From Methanofollis sp. (GTDB lineage Archaea > Halobacteriota > Methanomicrobia > Methanomicrobiales > Methanofollaceae), in NCBI GenBank assembly GCA_028696365.1, contig JAQVHG010000031.1:1-12981 (forward strand): a stretch of 12,981 nucleotides of DNA, given 5' to 3'. Below the pieces are notes generated by a model. It had not been told where the DNA came from. It was given only the letters and a program-made list of their open reading frames with translations, and did not search any database. Positions 1 to 6,883 of this stretch are shown piece after piece (position 1 is the stretch's first letter; every line of letters begins with the position of its first letter). The position numbers and the translations under genes were made by a program.

Positions 1-1
1 C

Positions 2-136
2 GACCTCTTTGCGGCCGCCGACGAGGTGACCCTTGCAAAACTGGGGGTGAACGGGCAACCCATGCGGCTTGAGAACGTGATGTCGCGCAAGAAAGATTTC
101 CTCCCGCAGTTTGGGAATATGCTGCGCGGGCTTTGA
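2..136 (+). CDS. C-terminal fragment of a probable manganese-dependent (family II) inorganic pyrophosphatase
   Basis: The open frame starting at base 2 gives 44 residues and a TGA stop; the gene begins before the window. The fragment ends with a Val-Met-Ser-Arg-Lys-Lys-Asp stretch followed by a short hydrophobic tail. In family II pyrophosphatases (DHH phosphoesterase superfamily) the C-terminal DHHA2 domain carries a conserved Ser-Arg-Lys-Lys motif that binds substrate phosphate, usually just before the end of the protein, as here. The enzyme would hydrolyse cytoplasmic pyrophosphate. The match rests on one short motif and its distance from the C-terminus, so another DHH-family phosphohydrolase is possible. 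It has no downstream partner on the same strand: the next 1.2 kb is gene-free. Confidence 0.5.
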   Translation, partial: DLFAAADEVTLAKLGVNGQPMRLENVMSRKKDFLPQFGNMLRGL

Positions 137-455
137 AGGTGGGTTGGGGACTGGCCTCTTTCCGCCCCTGGTGAACAAACATTCCCTCTATTCAACCATG
201 TGGATATTTGATGATGCCTTCTTTGCATGGCCTAATCGCAAATATGGAATTAGGTGGGGTGGCAAGAGGTGATGATCTCTCTTGTCGCCTTGCGGTGAAG
301 ACGGTGGAAGGCCTTTGATCAACGTGCCTTTCACACTTCGTGCTGATGGCTCTCGAAACACTCTATGTTTCTCATACTCCTTTCAATTGCACAGTGAAGA
401 TTTCGTCTTCTTGAACGTACTTCCTACTTCCACTTGTTTCCTGGAGATGATGGCG
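137..455. other. Gene-free stretch before the first mobile element
   Basis: I see no credible coding frame, RNA or TATA-driven unit here. An imperfect inverted repeat (CAAGAG ... CTCTTG, about 272-293) lies about 135 bases after the pyrophosphatase stop codon. It could be part of a transcript end but lacks a clear T-run. Short frames in the region show no recognisable motif. Confidence 0.4.
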
Positions 456-691
456 GGCTGAGTGGACAGAGAGTTGATGAATCTCTCTGGCGGGGTGCGT
501 GCCGCCCCCAGAACCCCCCGCCACAACACGATAGGTCGAGGACGGCAGCACCCTCATCATGCTCATCTATTCTGCCTTCCAGATCTCATCGTGGTCCCGG
601 GGGTCCGGGGGCAGCGCCCCCGGCCAAAGAGATGGGAAGGCAGATGACACGCATTCTCCCCAACACAAGAGATGAGGGTTTCTACAGAACC
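456..691 (+). mobile_element. Full-length but diverged MITE copy A
   Basis: This is the same element as the intact copy at 5215-5447, in the same orientation and nearly the same length (236 versus 233 bp). Shared internal words include TTGATG followed by ATCTCTC, GGTCGAGGACGGCAGCA, and the hairpin region ending CCCCCGGCCAAAG. The right end is TTTCTACAGAACC (679-691), one mismatch from the intact end. The left end GGCTGAGTGGACA (456-468) matches the intact terminal repeat at 9 of 13 positions. The flanking octamers (TGATGGCG and GATATTTT) do not match, so the target duplication has been lost or rearranged. An internal perfect hairpin CCGGGGGC-AGC-GCCCCCGG lies near 605-623. No protein is encoded. 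Confidence 0.75.
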
Positions 692-712
692 GATATTTTC
701 TACAAAAATATC

Positions 713-827
713 CTGTAGACTGTCACTCCAGAATTGCAAGATAATTAGACTCTATCAGGTATTTTCAGGGCAAACACGCAGATGACAGCAATCCCTCCTG
801 AATGATCAAGAGGATTTCTACAGAGCC
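713..827. mobile_element. Short MITE relic with perfect 8-bp target duplication
   Basis: The right end GGATTTCTACAGAGCC (to 827) matches the terminal inverted repeat of the family exactly over 13 bases. It is followed by AAAATATC (828-835). The same octamer stands at 705-712, immediately before CTGTAGAC, which looks like a left end that has lost its first four bases (GGCT). Two copies of the same octamer exactly at the element boundaries indicate transposition of a 115-bp derivative. The inner sequence lacks the GC-rich core of the longer copies but resembles the right part of copy A (GCAGATGACA and what follows). Confidence 0.65.
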
Positions 828-835
828 AAAATATC

Positions 836-1116
836 TTAAATATCTCTGAAATTTGGGTTCTATAATCTTCTTCTGTCTTCTTATTGTAGGGCCCCACCTC
901 CCGATCCCCAGAAGGGGAGGAGGCCAGGAAGGCCAGAGGATAACTCTATGAAGAGGGGGTTTCAGTCATCAGTCTCTCTTCGCTGCCACACCCCCCTCCT
1001 GTTTATCCTGACGTCAAGAGCTGGAAGAGCCGCCATCCCCTACCACTTGCACTCCAGATAAACACATTTTCAGAGTCGAAAAACATTTCAGATCCTGAGA
1101 ATTGGTTCAAGCCGTG
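836..1116. other. Gene-free stretch with possible element remnants
   Basis: No coding frame is convincing. GGTTCTATAA at 856-865 resembles a decayed MITE terminus. A GC-rich inverted repeat around 895-925 (CCTCCC ... CCCC-AGAA-GGGG ... GGAGG) resembles the internal hairpins of the element family in composition but not in exact sequence. Nothing else is recognisable. Confidence 0.35.
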
Positions 1117-1264
1117 GGCCCTGTAGAATCCCTTGTCTCTTCCTGACGTGAGCGTGACAGAACTGCCCGTCCTCCTAGCGCAAGGAAGGAGGAGGGTGAG
1201 TGATCAGAAGTTCACCCTGACACATCAATGAAGGTTTCTACATCACTCTCAATTCTACAGAGCC
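1117..1264. mobile_element. Candidate MITE derivative bounded by family-type inverted repeats
   Basis: The left end GGCCCTGTAGAAT (1117-1129) and right end ATTCTACAGAGCC (1252-1264) are inverted repeats of each other with one mismatch in 13, and both match the family terminus. The 148-bp interior lacks the GC-rich core of the full-length copies. A further internal TTTCTACA lies at 1235-1242. The flanking octamers AAGCCGTG and TATCTTCA do not match, so no target duplication remains. It could be an internally deleted copy or the chance outer ends of two overlapping relics. Confidence 0.5.
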
Positions 1265-1358
1265 TATCTTCAAAGATCTCCTGAAACGAAAGAAAAGAGG
1301 GAGACACAGGGCACATACTCGCGTCTGGAAAAATGAGCTTGGTGTTGTTTATACCGGC

Positions 1359-3050
1359 TTACTCTTCTTCCTCTCCGATATGATAGTGCTTTCTAAGGAA
1401 CTCGCGCACCTTATCTGACTCAATGTACCCCCGATCCAGTCTATCGACGATCTCGTTGATCGCCTTGACCTGCCTGAGGATCTTCTCAGTATCTTTCCCT
1501 CCTTCAAGTTCGGCGAGACCCTGGATGACCTGGAGGGGGTTTCTGATCTCGTCATTGAGAGCCGCAAACTGCCTGAGATTCTGTTCGATCTGGGCAACAG
1601 CCTCCGACTTCAACACTTCGAGTTGTTTGCGCTCTGAGATGTCCCTGATGATCGCAAGGAGGTACGGCCCTGAGGTCAGTTCAAAGCGGCCCAGTGTCAC
1701 CTCAGCATCGATGGGGGTGCCCTCTATGGTCAGGTATCGCCACTCAAAACAGGGTGTCTCGCCCTCGTAGGTTTGCGTGATGTACGCATCCAGTACCTCT
1801 TTCGAGCGCCTGCCGTCAGGTTGTCGATCTGGAGCATAGGCGAGCGGTGAGGTCTGGATCATACTCTCTTTCTTGCGCCCAAGCATCTCTGCGGTCCTGG
1901 AGTTGCAGTCGACGATCTGGTCTCCGTCGAGCATACAGATCCCGTCATTTGCTGACTCGACAAGGGTGCGGTAGCGCTCTTCTGACTTTTGGATCGTCTG
2001 CTCATAGTGTTCGCGCTCTGTAAGATATTTTTCCAGGTATTCAAAGAGTTCATTGACCGAGGTGGCGAGGAGGTTCATCTCCTTCACGTTCCCGGTCGGG
2101 AGACGGCGCGAATAGTCCTGGTCGCGCCGCACCGCTTCGACGGCATCAGTCATCCTCCTGAAATGTGAGATGAGCGAGCGGTCGAGGATCAGAATGATGA
2201 GGATGCCCGCGATTGAGCAAGTGACGATAATCAGGAGGACGAAGGTATAGACGGCGTCCAGTCCTCCGAAATAGAGGGTGCGAGGGAGATCGACCCTGAT
2301 GACATACTCTGAAGACCCCGCAAGGGCCGAGACCGGAAGGGCACCTGAGATGTTGTGGCGGTCGTCTGAGATCCTGATCGTAGTCCAGTTGGTAGCAGAC
2401 GAATCAGGATGACTGGGACGAAACATGGTCCGCTCATCTGCACAGACTAGAGAGATCGGTATCATGGCAGCATCAGAGATCTGCTGCACCATCTCTCCGT
2501 CGAGACTACGCCCTATGATCAGTGTCCCCGCCCTGGGCCCCTCGCCCGAACCCCTGAGCACCGGAGCGGCGGCGACGATGGTAGGTCCCCTGTTTTGGAG
2601 GACCACGATCCCTTCCACGCGTTCGTTAACGTTGGTCAGGTTCAGGCGTGTGGCTTCAGAGAGGAGAGTCTGCGAGGCTGGGGTTCTGTTCTCGGCACCG
2701 AATTCGAGGTGGACGATCATTTTTCCTTCTCTATCGAAGACGAGGAGCCAATCGACCTGGGATGAAATGAAGGTCTTGTTGAGGAATTGAGATTTTAGGC
2801 TGGAAGGTTCAAAAGAGGTGAGGTGAATATAGGTCTCGTCCCACGTTGCATAGTCGCCTGCAAGGACTCCGAGGGTGTATACTTCCCTATCTATGTGGCT
2901 TTCGAGCAGGTCGCAGGTCCTCTCGACGGTGGTCTTCTCGACATTGTCCAGGCTTTTGAGCAGGAGGTAGTTGGACGCAAGGACAATCCCACAGATTAGG
3001 GATAGTGTGATCAGAGCTGTCACTAATGCAACATGGGTGCGCAGTTTCAT
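1359..3050 (-). CDS. Membrane CHASE4-HAMP-PAS sensor protein with a degenerate histidine-kinase dimerisation stub
   Basis: The 563-residue protein has an N-terminal membrane segment (about 8-31) and an extracellular CHASE4-like sensor (about 45-250, with the typical DYATWDETY stretch at 67-74). A second membrane segment (about 266-290), a HAMP linker (291-343), a short coiled coil and one PAS domain (about 356-475, ending in an IIRDISERK motif) follow. The last 85 residues resemble a HisKA dimerisation helix. However, the H-box reads LNDEIRNPL (498-506), with Asp500 where the phosphoacceptor His should be, and no HATPase_c domain follows. It therefore probably cannot autophosphorylate and may signal by protein contact. 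A GAGGG ribosome site lies about 10 bases before the ATG. The gene stands alone, with no response regulator nearby. Confidence 0.85.
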   Translation of the reverse strand: MKLRTHVALVTALITLSLICGIVLASNYLLLKSLDNVEKTTVERTCDLLESHIDREVYTLGVLAGDYATWDETYIHLTSFEPSSLKSQFLNKTFISSQVDWLLVFDREGKMIVHLEFGAENRTPASQTLLSEATRLNLTNVNERVEGIVVLQNRGPTIVAAAPVLRGSGEGPRAGTLIIGRSLDGEMVQQISDAAMIPISLVCADERTMFRPSHPDSSATNWTTIRISDDRHNISGALPVSALAGSSEYVIRVDLPRTLYFGGLDAVYTFVLLIIVTCSIAGILIILILDRSLISHFRRMTDAVEAVRRDQDYSRRLPTGNVKEMNLLATSVNELFEYLEKYLTEREHYEQTIQKSEERYRTLVESANDGICMLDGDQIVDCNSRTAEMLGRKKESMIQTSPLAYAPDRQPDGRRSKEVLDAYITQTYEGETPCFEWRYLTIEGTPIDAEVTLGRFELTSGPYLLAIIRDISERKQLEVLKSEAVAQIEQNLRQFAALNDEIRNPLQVIQGLAELEGGKDTEKILRQVKAINEIVDRLDRGYIESDKVREFLRKHYHIGEEEE

Positions 3051-3102
3051 CGTTTGTGTTCCCTCGATATGCTGCTTAGATGCTGAATCTTCTAAGAGAT
3101 GA

Positions 3103-3119
3103 CCTGTAGTGACTACAGG
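3103..3119. promoter_or_regulatory. Perfect palindrome upstream of the sensor gene
   Basis: CCTGTAG-TGA-CTACAGG is a 7-bp perfect inverted repeat with a 3-base centre. It lies 53 bases upstream of the sensor start, between that start and a TATA-like element. It could be an operator or an RNA hairpin in the leader. Its arms also contain the CTGTAG core of the local MITE termini, so it may instead be a relic of two abutted element ends. Confidence 0.4.
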
Positions 3120-3155
3120 GCCGGTGCGCGCACATTTGCATAACAGTGCGGGTTT

Positions 3156-3163
3156 CTTATACT
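3156..3163 (-). promoter_or_regulatory. TATA-like box for the sensor gene
   Basis: On the minus strand the sequence reads AGTATAAG within ATTAAGTATAAGAAACC, resembling an archaeal TATA box. Transcription would begin near 3133, giving a leader of about 80 bases that contains the palindrome at 3103-3119. The assignment is by sequence only. Confidence 0.35.
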
Positions 3164-3329
3164 TAATAGGGATGCTTTGAGAGCTCCGTGGATTCAGCTG
3201 GAATTGTCAAAGTCAGCTTAGTTTAGCTAACAAATGGGATCGACCTGTACGAATGTTGATGATCGAGGGGGTGAGGATCGCAGTATATGGGAGTGACACT
3301 CTCAAAGAAAAGCAACAGAAAAACACAGA

Positions 3330-3401
3330 CGCCCCGGCTGGGATTCGAACCCAGGTCGAAAGCTCCGGAGGCTTTCAGGATATCCACTACCCTACCGGGG
3401 C
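3330..3401 (-). tRNA. tRNA-Arg (anticodon CCG)
   Basis: The minus strand folds as a full cloverleaf of 72 bases. The acceptor stem is GCCCCGG with CCGGGGC, the D arm is GGGT/ATCC, and the anticodon stem is AAAGC with GCTTT around the loop CTCCGGA, giving anticodon CCG (codon CGG). The variable loop is short and the T arm is CTGGG-TTCGAAT-CCCAG. The discriminator base is G and no CCA is encoded. A T-rich tract (about 3301-3325, read on the minus strand) follows and probably ends transcription. There is no intron. Confidence 0.95.
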
Positions 3402-3422
3402 CTGCTCATACTACTTGTCTCG

Positions 3423-3436
3423 CTAAATATAAAAAA
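3423..3436 (-). promoter_or_regulatory. TATA box of tRNA-Arg, overlapping the T-rich end of hypD
   Basis: On the minus strand TTTTTTATATTTAG lies about 25-35 bases before the mature tRNA 5' end, the expected archaeal spacing. The T-run starts about 12 bases after the hypD stop codon and may also serve as the hypD terminator. Confidence 0.6.
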
Positions 3437-3447
3437 TGGTGGGCCAG

Positions 3448-4479
3448 TCAGAGGTGGCGGATATGGTAGAGGCTCCAGATCTTGCAGGCGCCCTCGTGAC
3501 TGACCATACACGGGCCGACTGGGGTCCTTGGTGTACAAAGTTTCCCGAAGAGTTTGCAGTCGGTGGGTTGTGCGATCCCGCGTAGCACTTGGTCGCAGAT
3601 GCAACCTGAGTGCTTTTCCACGTGCTTGATCTCGATCCCGAACTTCTTCTGAGCATCGTACTGCGCAAACTCGGGCTTGAGTCTCAGCCCTGACTTTGGG
3701 ATCACTGGGAAGCCGCGCCATTCTACATCGATCGGTTCAAAGACCTTGTACATCAACTCCACCGCCTTTTTGTTCCCTTCGCGGCAGACCGCGCGCGGGT
3801 AGGCGTTCTCAACCTCGTGGCGCCCCTCCTTCACCTGCTTGACCAGCATCATGAGGCCAAGGAGAATATCTTCAGCTTCGAACCCGCCGACGACCTGCGG
3901 GACTGGGAAGTGCTCGTACTCCTCGTAGCCGGTGACGACACAGACATGACCAGGGAGGAGGAACCCGTCAAGCGAGGCCTCGCCCTGTTCAAGCAGCCAC
4001 TGCATTGCCGGTGGGACGAGGCGGTGGCAGGAGAGAATGGAGAAGTTTTTGGGGGGGTGGGCAAGGATCGTTGCCGCCACTGTCGGTGCAGTCGTCTCGA
4101 ATCCGACCGAGATGAAGACGACCTCTTTGTCGGGGTTCTTCTCCGCGATCTCGACGGCCTTGTGAATTCCCTGGACCACGCGCACGTCCCCGCCACTCGA
4201 CTCAAGGGAACCTTTTGTGCCAGGAACCCTGAGGAGGTCGCCGTAGGTGGCGACGATGCACCCTTTCTCTACAAACTCTAGGGCGGCGTCTATCTCGCCC
4301 TGCGGTGTGATGCAGACGGGGCATCCCGGCCCCATCACGATTTTTAATTTCTCGGGGAGAACGCTGCGTAGTCCAGTCCGTGCGATGGCCGCCTCGTGCG
4401 TCCCGCAGATATGCATGAAAGTGTAGTCGCGGTCCACCAGGTCATGGAGCGCGGCCTTCAATTCGTCTCCTGTTGCCAT
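3448..4479 (-). CDS. hypD: Hydrogenase maturation protein HypD
   Basis: The 343-residue protein is complete, close to the usual HypD length. HypD is a [4Fe-4S] protein that, with HypC, forms the scaffold on which the Fe(CN)2CO group of [NiFe]-hydrogenases is assembled before delivery to the large subunit in the cytoplasm. Visible family motifs are CGTHE (25-29), GPGCPVC (50-56), ISVGFETTAP near 125, LPGHVC near 180, and a C-terminal Cys cluster with GCICDQVLRG, CKLFGKLC and a final Cys pair (C293, C295, C308, C315, C324, C332) that carries the iron-sulfur cluster and redox thiols. The ATG start is preceded by GAGGATT, and the CGTHE motif lies at its normal distance. No other hyp gene is in the window. 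It is transcribed away from the broken mscS gene, with 45 bases between the two starts. Confidence 0.97.
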   Translation of the reverse strand: MATGDELKAALHDLVDRDYTFMHICGTHEAAIARTGLRSVLPEKLKIVMGPGCPVCITPQGEIDAALEFVEKGCIVATYGDLLRVPGTKGSLESSGGDVRVVQGIHKAVEIAEKNPDKEVVFISVGFETTAPTVAATILAHPPKNFSILSCHRLVPPAMQWLLEQGEASLDGFLLPGHVCVVTGYEEYEHFPVPQVVGGFEAEDILLGLMMLVKQVKEGRHEVENAYPRAVCREGNKKAVELMYKVFEPIDVEWRGFPVIPKSGLRLKPEFAQYDAQKKFGIEIKHVEKHSGCICDQVLRGIAQPTDCKLFGKLCTPRTPVGPCMVSHEGACKIWSLYHIRHL

Positions 4480-5206
4480 GGAATCCTCATAGTTTAATAT
4501 GCATTCCAGAGGATAAGTGTACCCATGGGAAACGCCCTGTACGTTATCCTTCTCCTCTTTTCTGGGCTGATTGGATCGGTAATTATCTACTGGGCCTCTC
4601 GCCTAATGCTGAAAACGTGCTGAGAGGACAGAATCAAAGATCGACGACCTCTTGGTCGCGGCGATGGGAAAACCCCTGGTCATCACCGTGCTGGTCGTCA
4701 GCGTCTACTTCTCAGTCCTCATCTCGGGCCTCATCCCGGCACACTACGAGTATATCCTGGACTCGAAATTTCTCAACGCTTTCTATATCGTCATCGGCGC
4801 CTGGGTAGCCTAGAATTTCTCGTACAACTTCATCCATCTCTATGACAGGTGGGTGTCGGCACGGACCGAGAGCGAGATCGACGACCGGATCATCGAGGTG
4901 CTCGAGGTGGTGGTGAAGTATGTCATCTGGTTCATCGCCTTCCTCCTCATCCTCAGCACCCTGGAGATCGAATCACCCCTCTTCTGGCAGGCGCGGGGAT
5001 TGCTGGGGTCTTCGTCGCCCTCGCGGCGCAGGACATCCTTTCCAACTTCTTCGGTGGTGCGCTCATCGTGATGGACAAACCCTTCCAGGTGCGGGACCGG
5101 ATCGAGATCGAGGGCTATCTCGGCGATGTGGTCAGTGTAGGGCTGCGGAGCACCTGCATCTAGACCTTGGACTACCAACTCGTGACCATCCCAAATTCCA
5201 AGGTCG

Positions 5207-5214
5207 CAAATTCG
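5207..5214 (+). repeat. Target-site duplication, left copy (CAAATTCG)
   Basis: CAAATTCG occurs here and again at 5448-5455, exactly flanking the element. Removing the element and one octamer restores the mscS sequence coding for KVANSVITNYALPE, which matches the family. This confirms both the boundaries and the 8-bp duplication. Confidence 0.95.
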
Positions 5215-5447
5215 GGCTCTGTAGAAATCCTCTTGATGCATCTCTCTTGCGGGGTTTTGGCCGCCCCCCGAACACCGCGCCACACGAGAGGTCGAGGACG
5301 GCAGCACTCTTGTCATAGTTGCCCATGATGCCTTCCCGGCCCTATCTTGTTCCCGGGGATCCGGGGGGCAGAGCCCCCGGCCAAAGGGGTAGGAAGGCGG
5401 GGGACACACATCTCACCCACACAAGAGGTGAGGGTTTCTACAGAGCC
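5215..5447 (+). mobile_element. Intact MITE copy B (233 bp) inserted in mscS
   Basis: The ends are perfect 13-bp terminal inverted repeats: GGCTCTGTAGAAA (5215-5227) and TTTCTACAGAGCC (5435-5447). The similarity continues inward as (T/C)CCTC. Identical octamers CAAATTCG flank it. The interior holds two GC-rich hairpin regions (about 5250-5282 and 5350-5386; the second has the stem CCGGGGG/CCCCCGG). There is no open frame for a transposase, so the element is non-autonomous. Ends of the type GGNNCTGT with an 8-bp duplication are known in the IS6 and IS1595 transposase families; which of these moves it, if either, cannot be told from this window. Confidence 0.92.
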
Positions 5448-5455
5448 CAAATTCG
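5448..5455 (+). repeat. Target-site duplication, right copy (CAAATTCG)
   Basis: This is the second copy of the octamer at 5207-5214, directly after the right terminal repeat. The mscS coding sequence resumes with GTCATCACC. Confidence 0.95.
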
Positions 5456-5806
5456 GTCATCACCAACTATGCTCTCCCTGAGACACGGCTCAAGATCACG
5501 GTTTTGGTCCCGGTGGCGTACGGCACCAATGTCAAACTGGTCAAGGAGATTCTCCTCAGGATCGCCGACGAGGCTGTGGAGCGTTCGGCGGCGGTGCTCA
5601 GGTACCCTGCGCCGAGCGTGTACTTCCCGGAGTTTGCCGACTCAAGTCTGAACTTCATGTGATTGTCCGGGCAAAGATCTTCAACATGACCTGGGTGGTG
5701 CAGGACTTCATCAACAAACACTAGGATCGACGAGCGGTTCAAGGAAGAAGGTATCGAGATCTTGTTCCTGCAGGTGGATGTGCATCTCAGGAAGGAGTAA
5801 AGATTT

Positions 5807-6171
5807 GGTCCTGTAGAAAACATTCTCCCTCTCATCACTTCAACCCGCTGTGAACCGAATCCACCGCCTTCCTATATCTTCACGCCGGGAACTCTGTCCC
5901 TAGAACTCCCAGGAGGAAGATGGGTCATGAAGGCAGAATCAATAATCATGGAGCATATCCCAAAACTTCCAGAGGCTCGACCATCGCCTTGAACTGAAGT
6001 CTTTCCTTCCTGGAGTTACCCTATCCTCTACTGTGGGGCTTGCCGCCCCCCAGACCCCCCGCTGATGACGATTGGCGGAGGATCACATCCCGTCGTCACG
6101 ATCATCGCTCTGCCTTCCCCCCCATCGCCATCCCCGCTAGAGTGTTCCATCCAGATGGTTTCTACAAAGCC
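5807..6171. mobile_element. Composite MITE: reverse-oriented left part joined to forward-oriented right part
   Basis: The outer ends are GGTCCTGTAGAAA (5807-5819) and TTTCTACAAAGCC (6159-6171), both close to the family terminus. The left part (to about 5950) matches copy C in the same reversed orientation: CCGCCTTCC, ATCTTC-CGCCGGG, then GAAGGCAGAATCAAT. The right part (about 5957 onward) matches the diverged repeat at 9364-9560 and carries the forward core GGGGC-TTGCC-GCCCC followed by AGACCCCCCGC. The flanking octamers (AAAGATTT and GCAGGATC) do not match. The left end begins only six bases after the mscS stop codon. It is best read as two elements fused or nested, then decayed. Confidence 0.6.
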
Positions 6172-6222
6172 GCAGGATCACATCTAGTAAGAGAAGTACA
6201 AATACTATGGAATATCTTCGAC

Positions 6223-6462
6223 TCAGAGTTTGCTTCCCCTCATCGTACCTGCGTGCATCTCCTTTGAAGTCTCTTCTATGCTATCGGCGAGGTCTTCACA
6301 ATTTCCGATCTCATTCAGAACTTCTGATAATTTTCTCTTTCTTGGATAGTGGCGCACGATCACGTCAGAGAGACTATCTTTTTCTGATCGCCTCAACGCA
6401 CTCAAGAGATCATATGCTTCATCGGTGGTGGAGATCTTCCTTACCGTCATATGATCTTCCAT
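6223..6462 (-). CDS. VapB-type antitoxin, apparently without its toxin
   Basis: The frame encodes 79 residues. The N-terminal half reads KISTTDEAYDLLSALRRSEKD then SLSDVI, the pattern of the short archaeal VapB antitoxins (PF02697-like), which bind the operator of their own operon and block a PIN-domain RNase toxin. A GTGAGG ribosome site lies about five bases before the ATG at 6462; a second in-frame ATG (Met5) is also preceded by a purine-rich GGAAGA. In vapBC operons vapC normally starts at or overlapping the end of vapB. Here the 51 bases after the stop contain no PIN-domain start, and the composite mobile element ends at 6171. The antitoxin is therefore an orphan or the remains of a pair. 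Confidence 0.65.
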   Translation of the reverse strand: MEDHMTVRKISTTDEAYDLLSALRRSEKDSLSDVIVRHYPRKRKLSEVLNEIGNCEDLADSIEETSKEMHAGTMRGSKL

Positions 6463-6883
6463 ATAGCCTCACTCTCATTATGTGTTGAGGCCGCGTCTCG
6501 TCGCCACATGTCCATGGCTTTGGGAGGCGTATTGGATTTTGATCTCTCTGGGTACAAAATACGGGGCGGGAACACCGCTCAGTTGCTGCTCCTTCTCTCC
6601 TCGTTGTGGTGAAAACGAGTCTGAGCGAGTTCGAGAAAAACTCCGATTTCTAAATCCGAGGGGCGCAGACTCTCGGCATGATTCGGCGGGGAAATTCTGT
6701 GATAAAGGCGGCACGTCTGAACATCATACTTTTCCCCCTATACGTACTGGGGGCTCATCAGAAACCTTTTGTCTTCTCGACTCCCTTCAAGCGTCAGCGA
6801 AACACCATGAGTTTCTCAGGCTCTTTATCGCTCGTATCCCTCAGAACCTCGTGATAACGATTGGTGCAGGAAGGCAGAGAGAC
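6463..6883. other. Gene-free stretch between vapB and copy C
   Basis: Open frames on both strands here (one running into copy C) have compositions and runs that do not look like protein, and I recognise no motif. An imperfect inverted repeat CTCCGATTT-C-TAAATCCGAG sits near 6640-6660. GGCGGCACGTCTGAAC (about 6708) and ATCAGAAACC (about 6758) look only faintly like element ends. Confidence 0.35.

Larger units (their letters stand above)
4525..5800 (+). pseudogene. Broken MscS-type mechanosensitive channel gene, interrupted by a MITE
   Basis: Joined across frames, the region encodes an MscS-like channel: three hydrophobic segments, the pore-helix stretch GAGIAGVFVALAAQD, FFGGALIVMDKPFQVRD, and a beta-domain ending in VTIPNSKVAN. 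Such proteins open under membrane tension to release solutes during osmotic downshift. The damage is a frameshift with TGA at 4621, an in-frame TAG at 4811, a frameshift near 4971, an in-frame TAG at 5161, the 233-bp element at 5215-5447, a one-base loss near 5656, and one extra base at 5722. The reading then reaches a natural TAA at 5798. ATG at 4525 is the likely original start. With this many independent lesions it cannot make a full channel. The clean element ends suggest that the insertion is one of the younger events. Confidence 0.9.

Noticed and set aside
692..712. Hairpin GATATTTT-CTACA-AAAATATC read as a transcription terminator
   Set aside because: It is AT-rich, not near the end of any gene, and its arms coincide exactly with octamers flanking mobile elements, which explains it better.
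434..718. Plus-strand frame of 94 codons
   Set aside because: It is read through the GC-rich core of copy A, with proline/arginine/glycine runs typical of frames through hairpins.
3817..4281. Plus-strand frame of 154 codons
   Set aside because: It lies entirely opposite hypD, whose conserved motifs show that the minus strand is the coding one.
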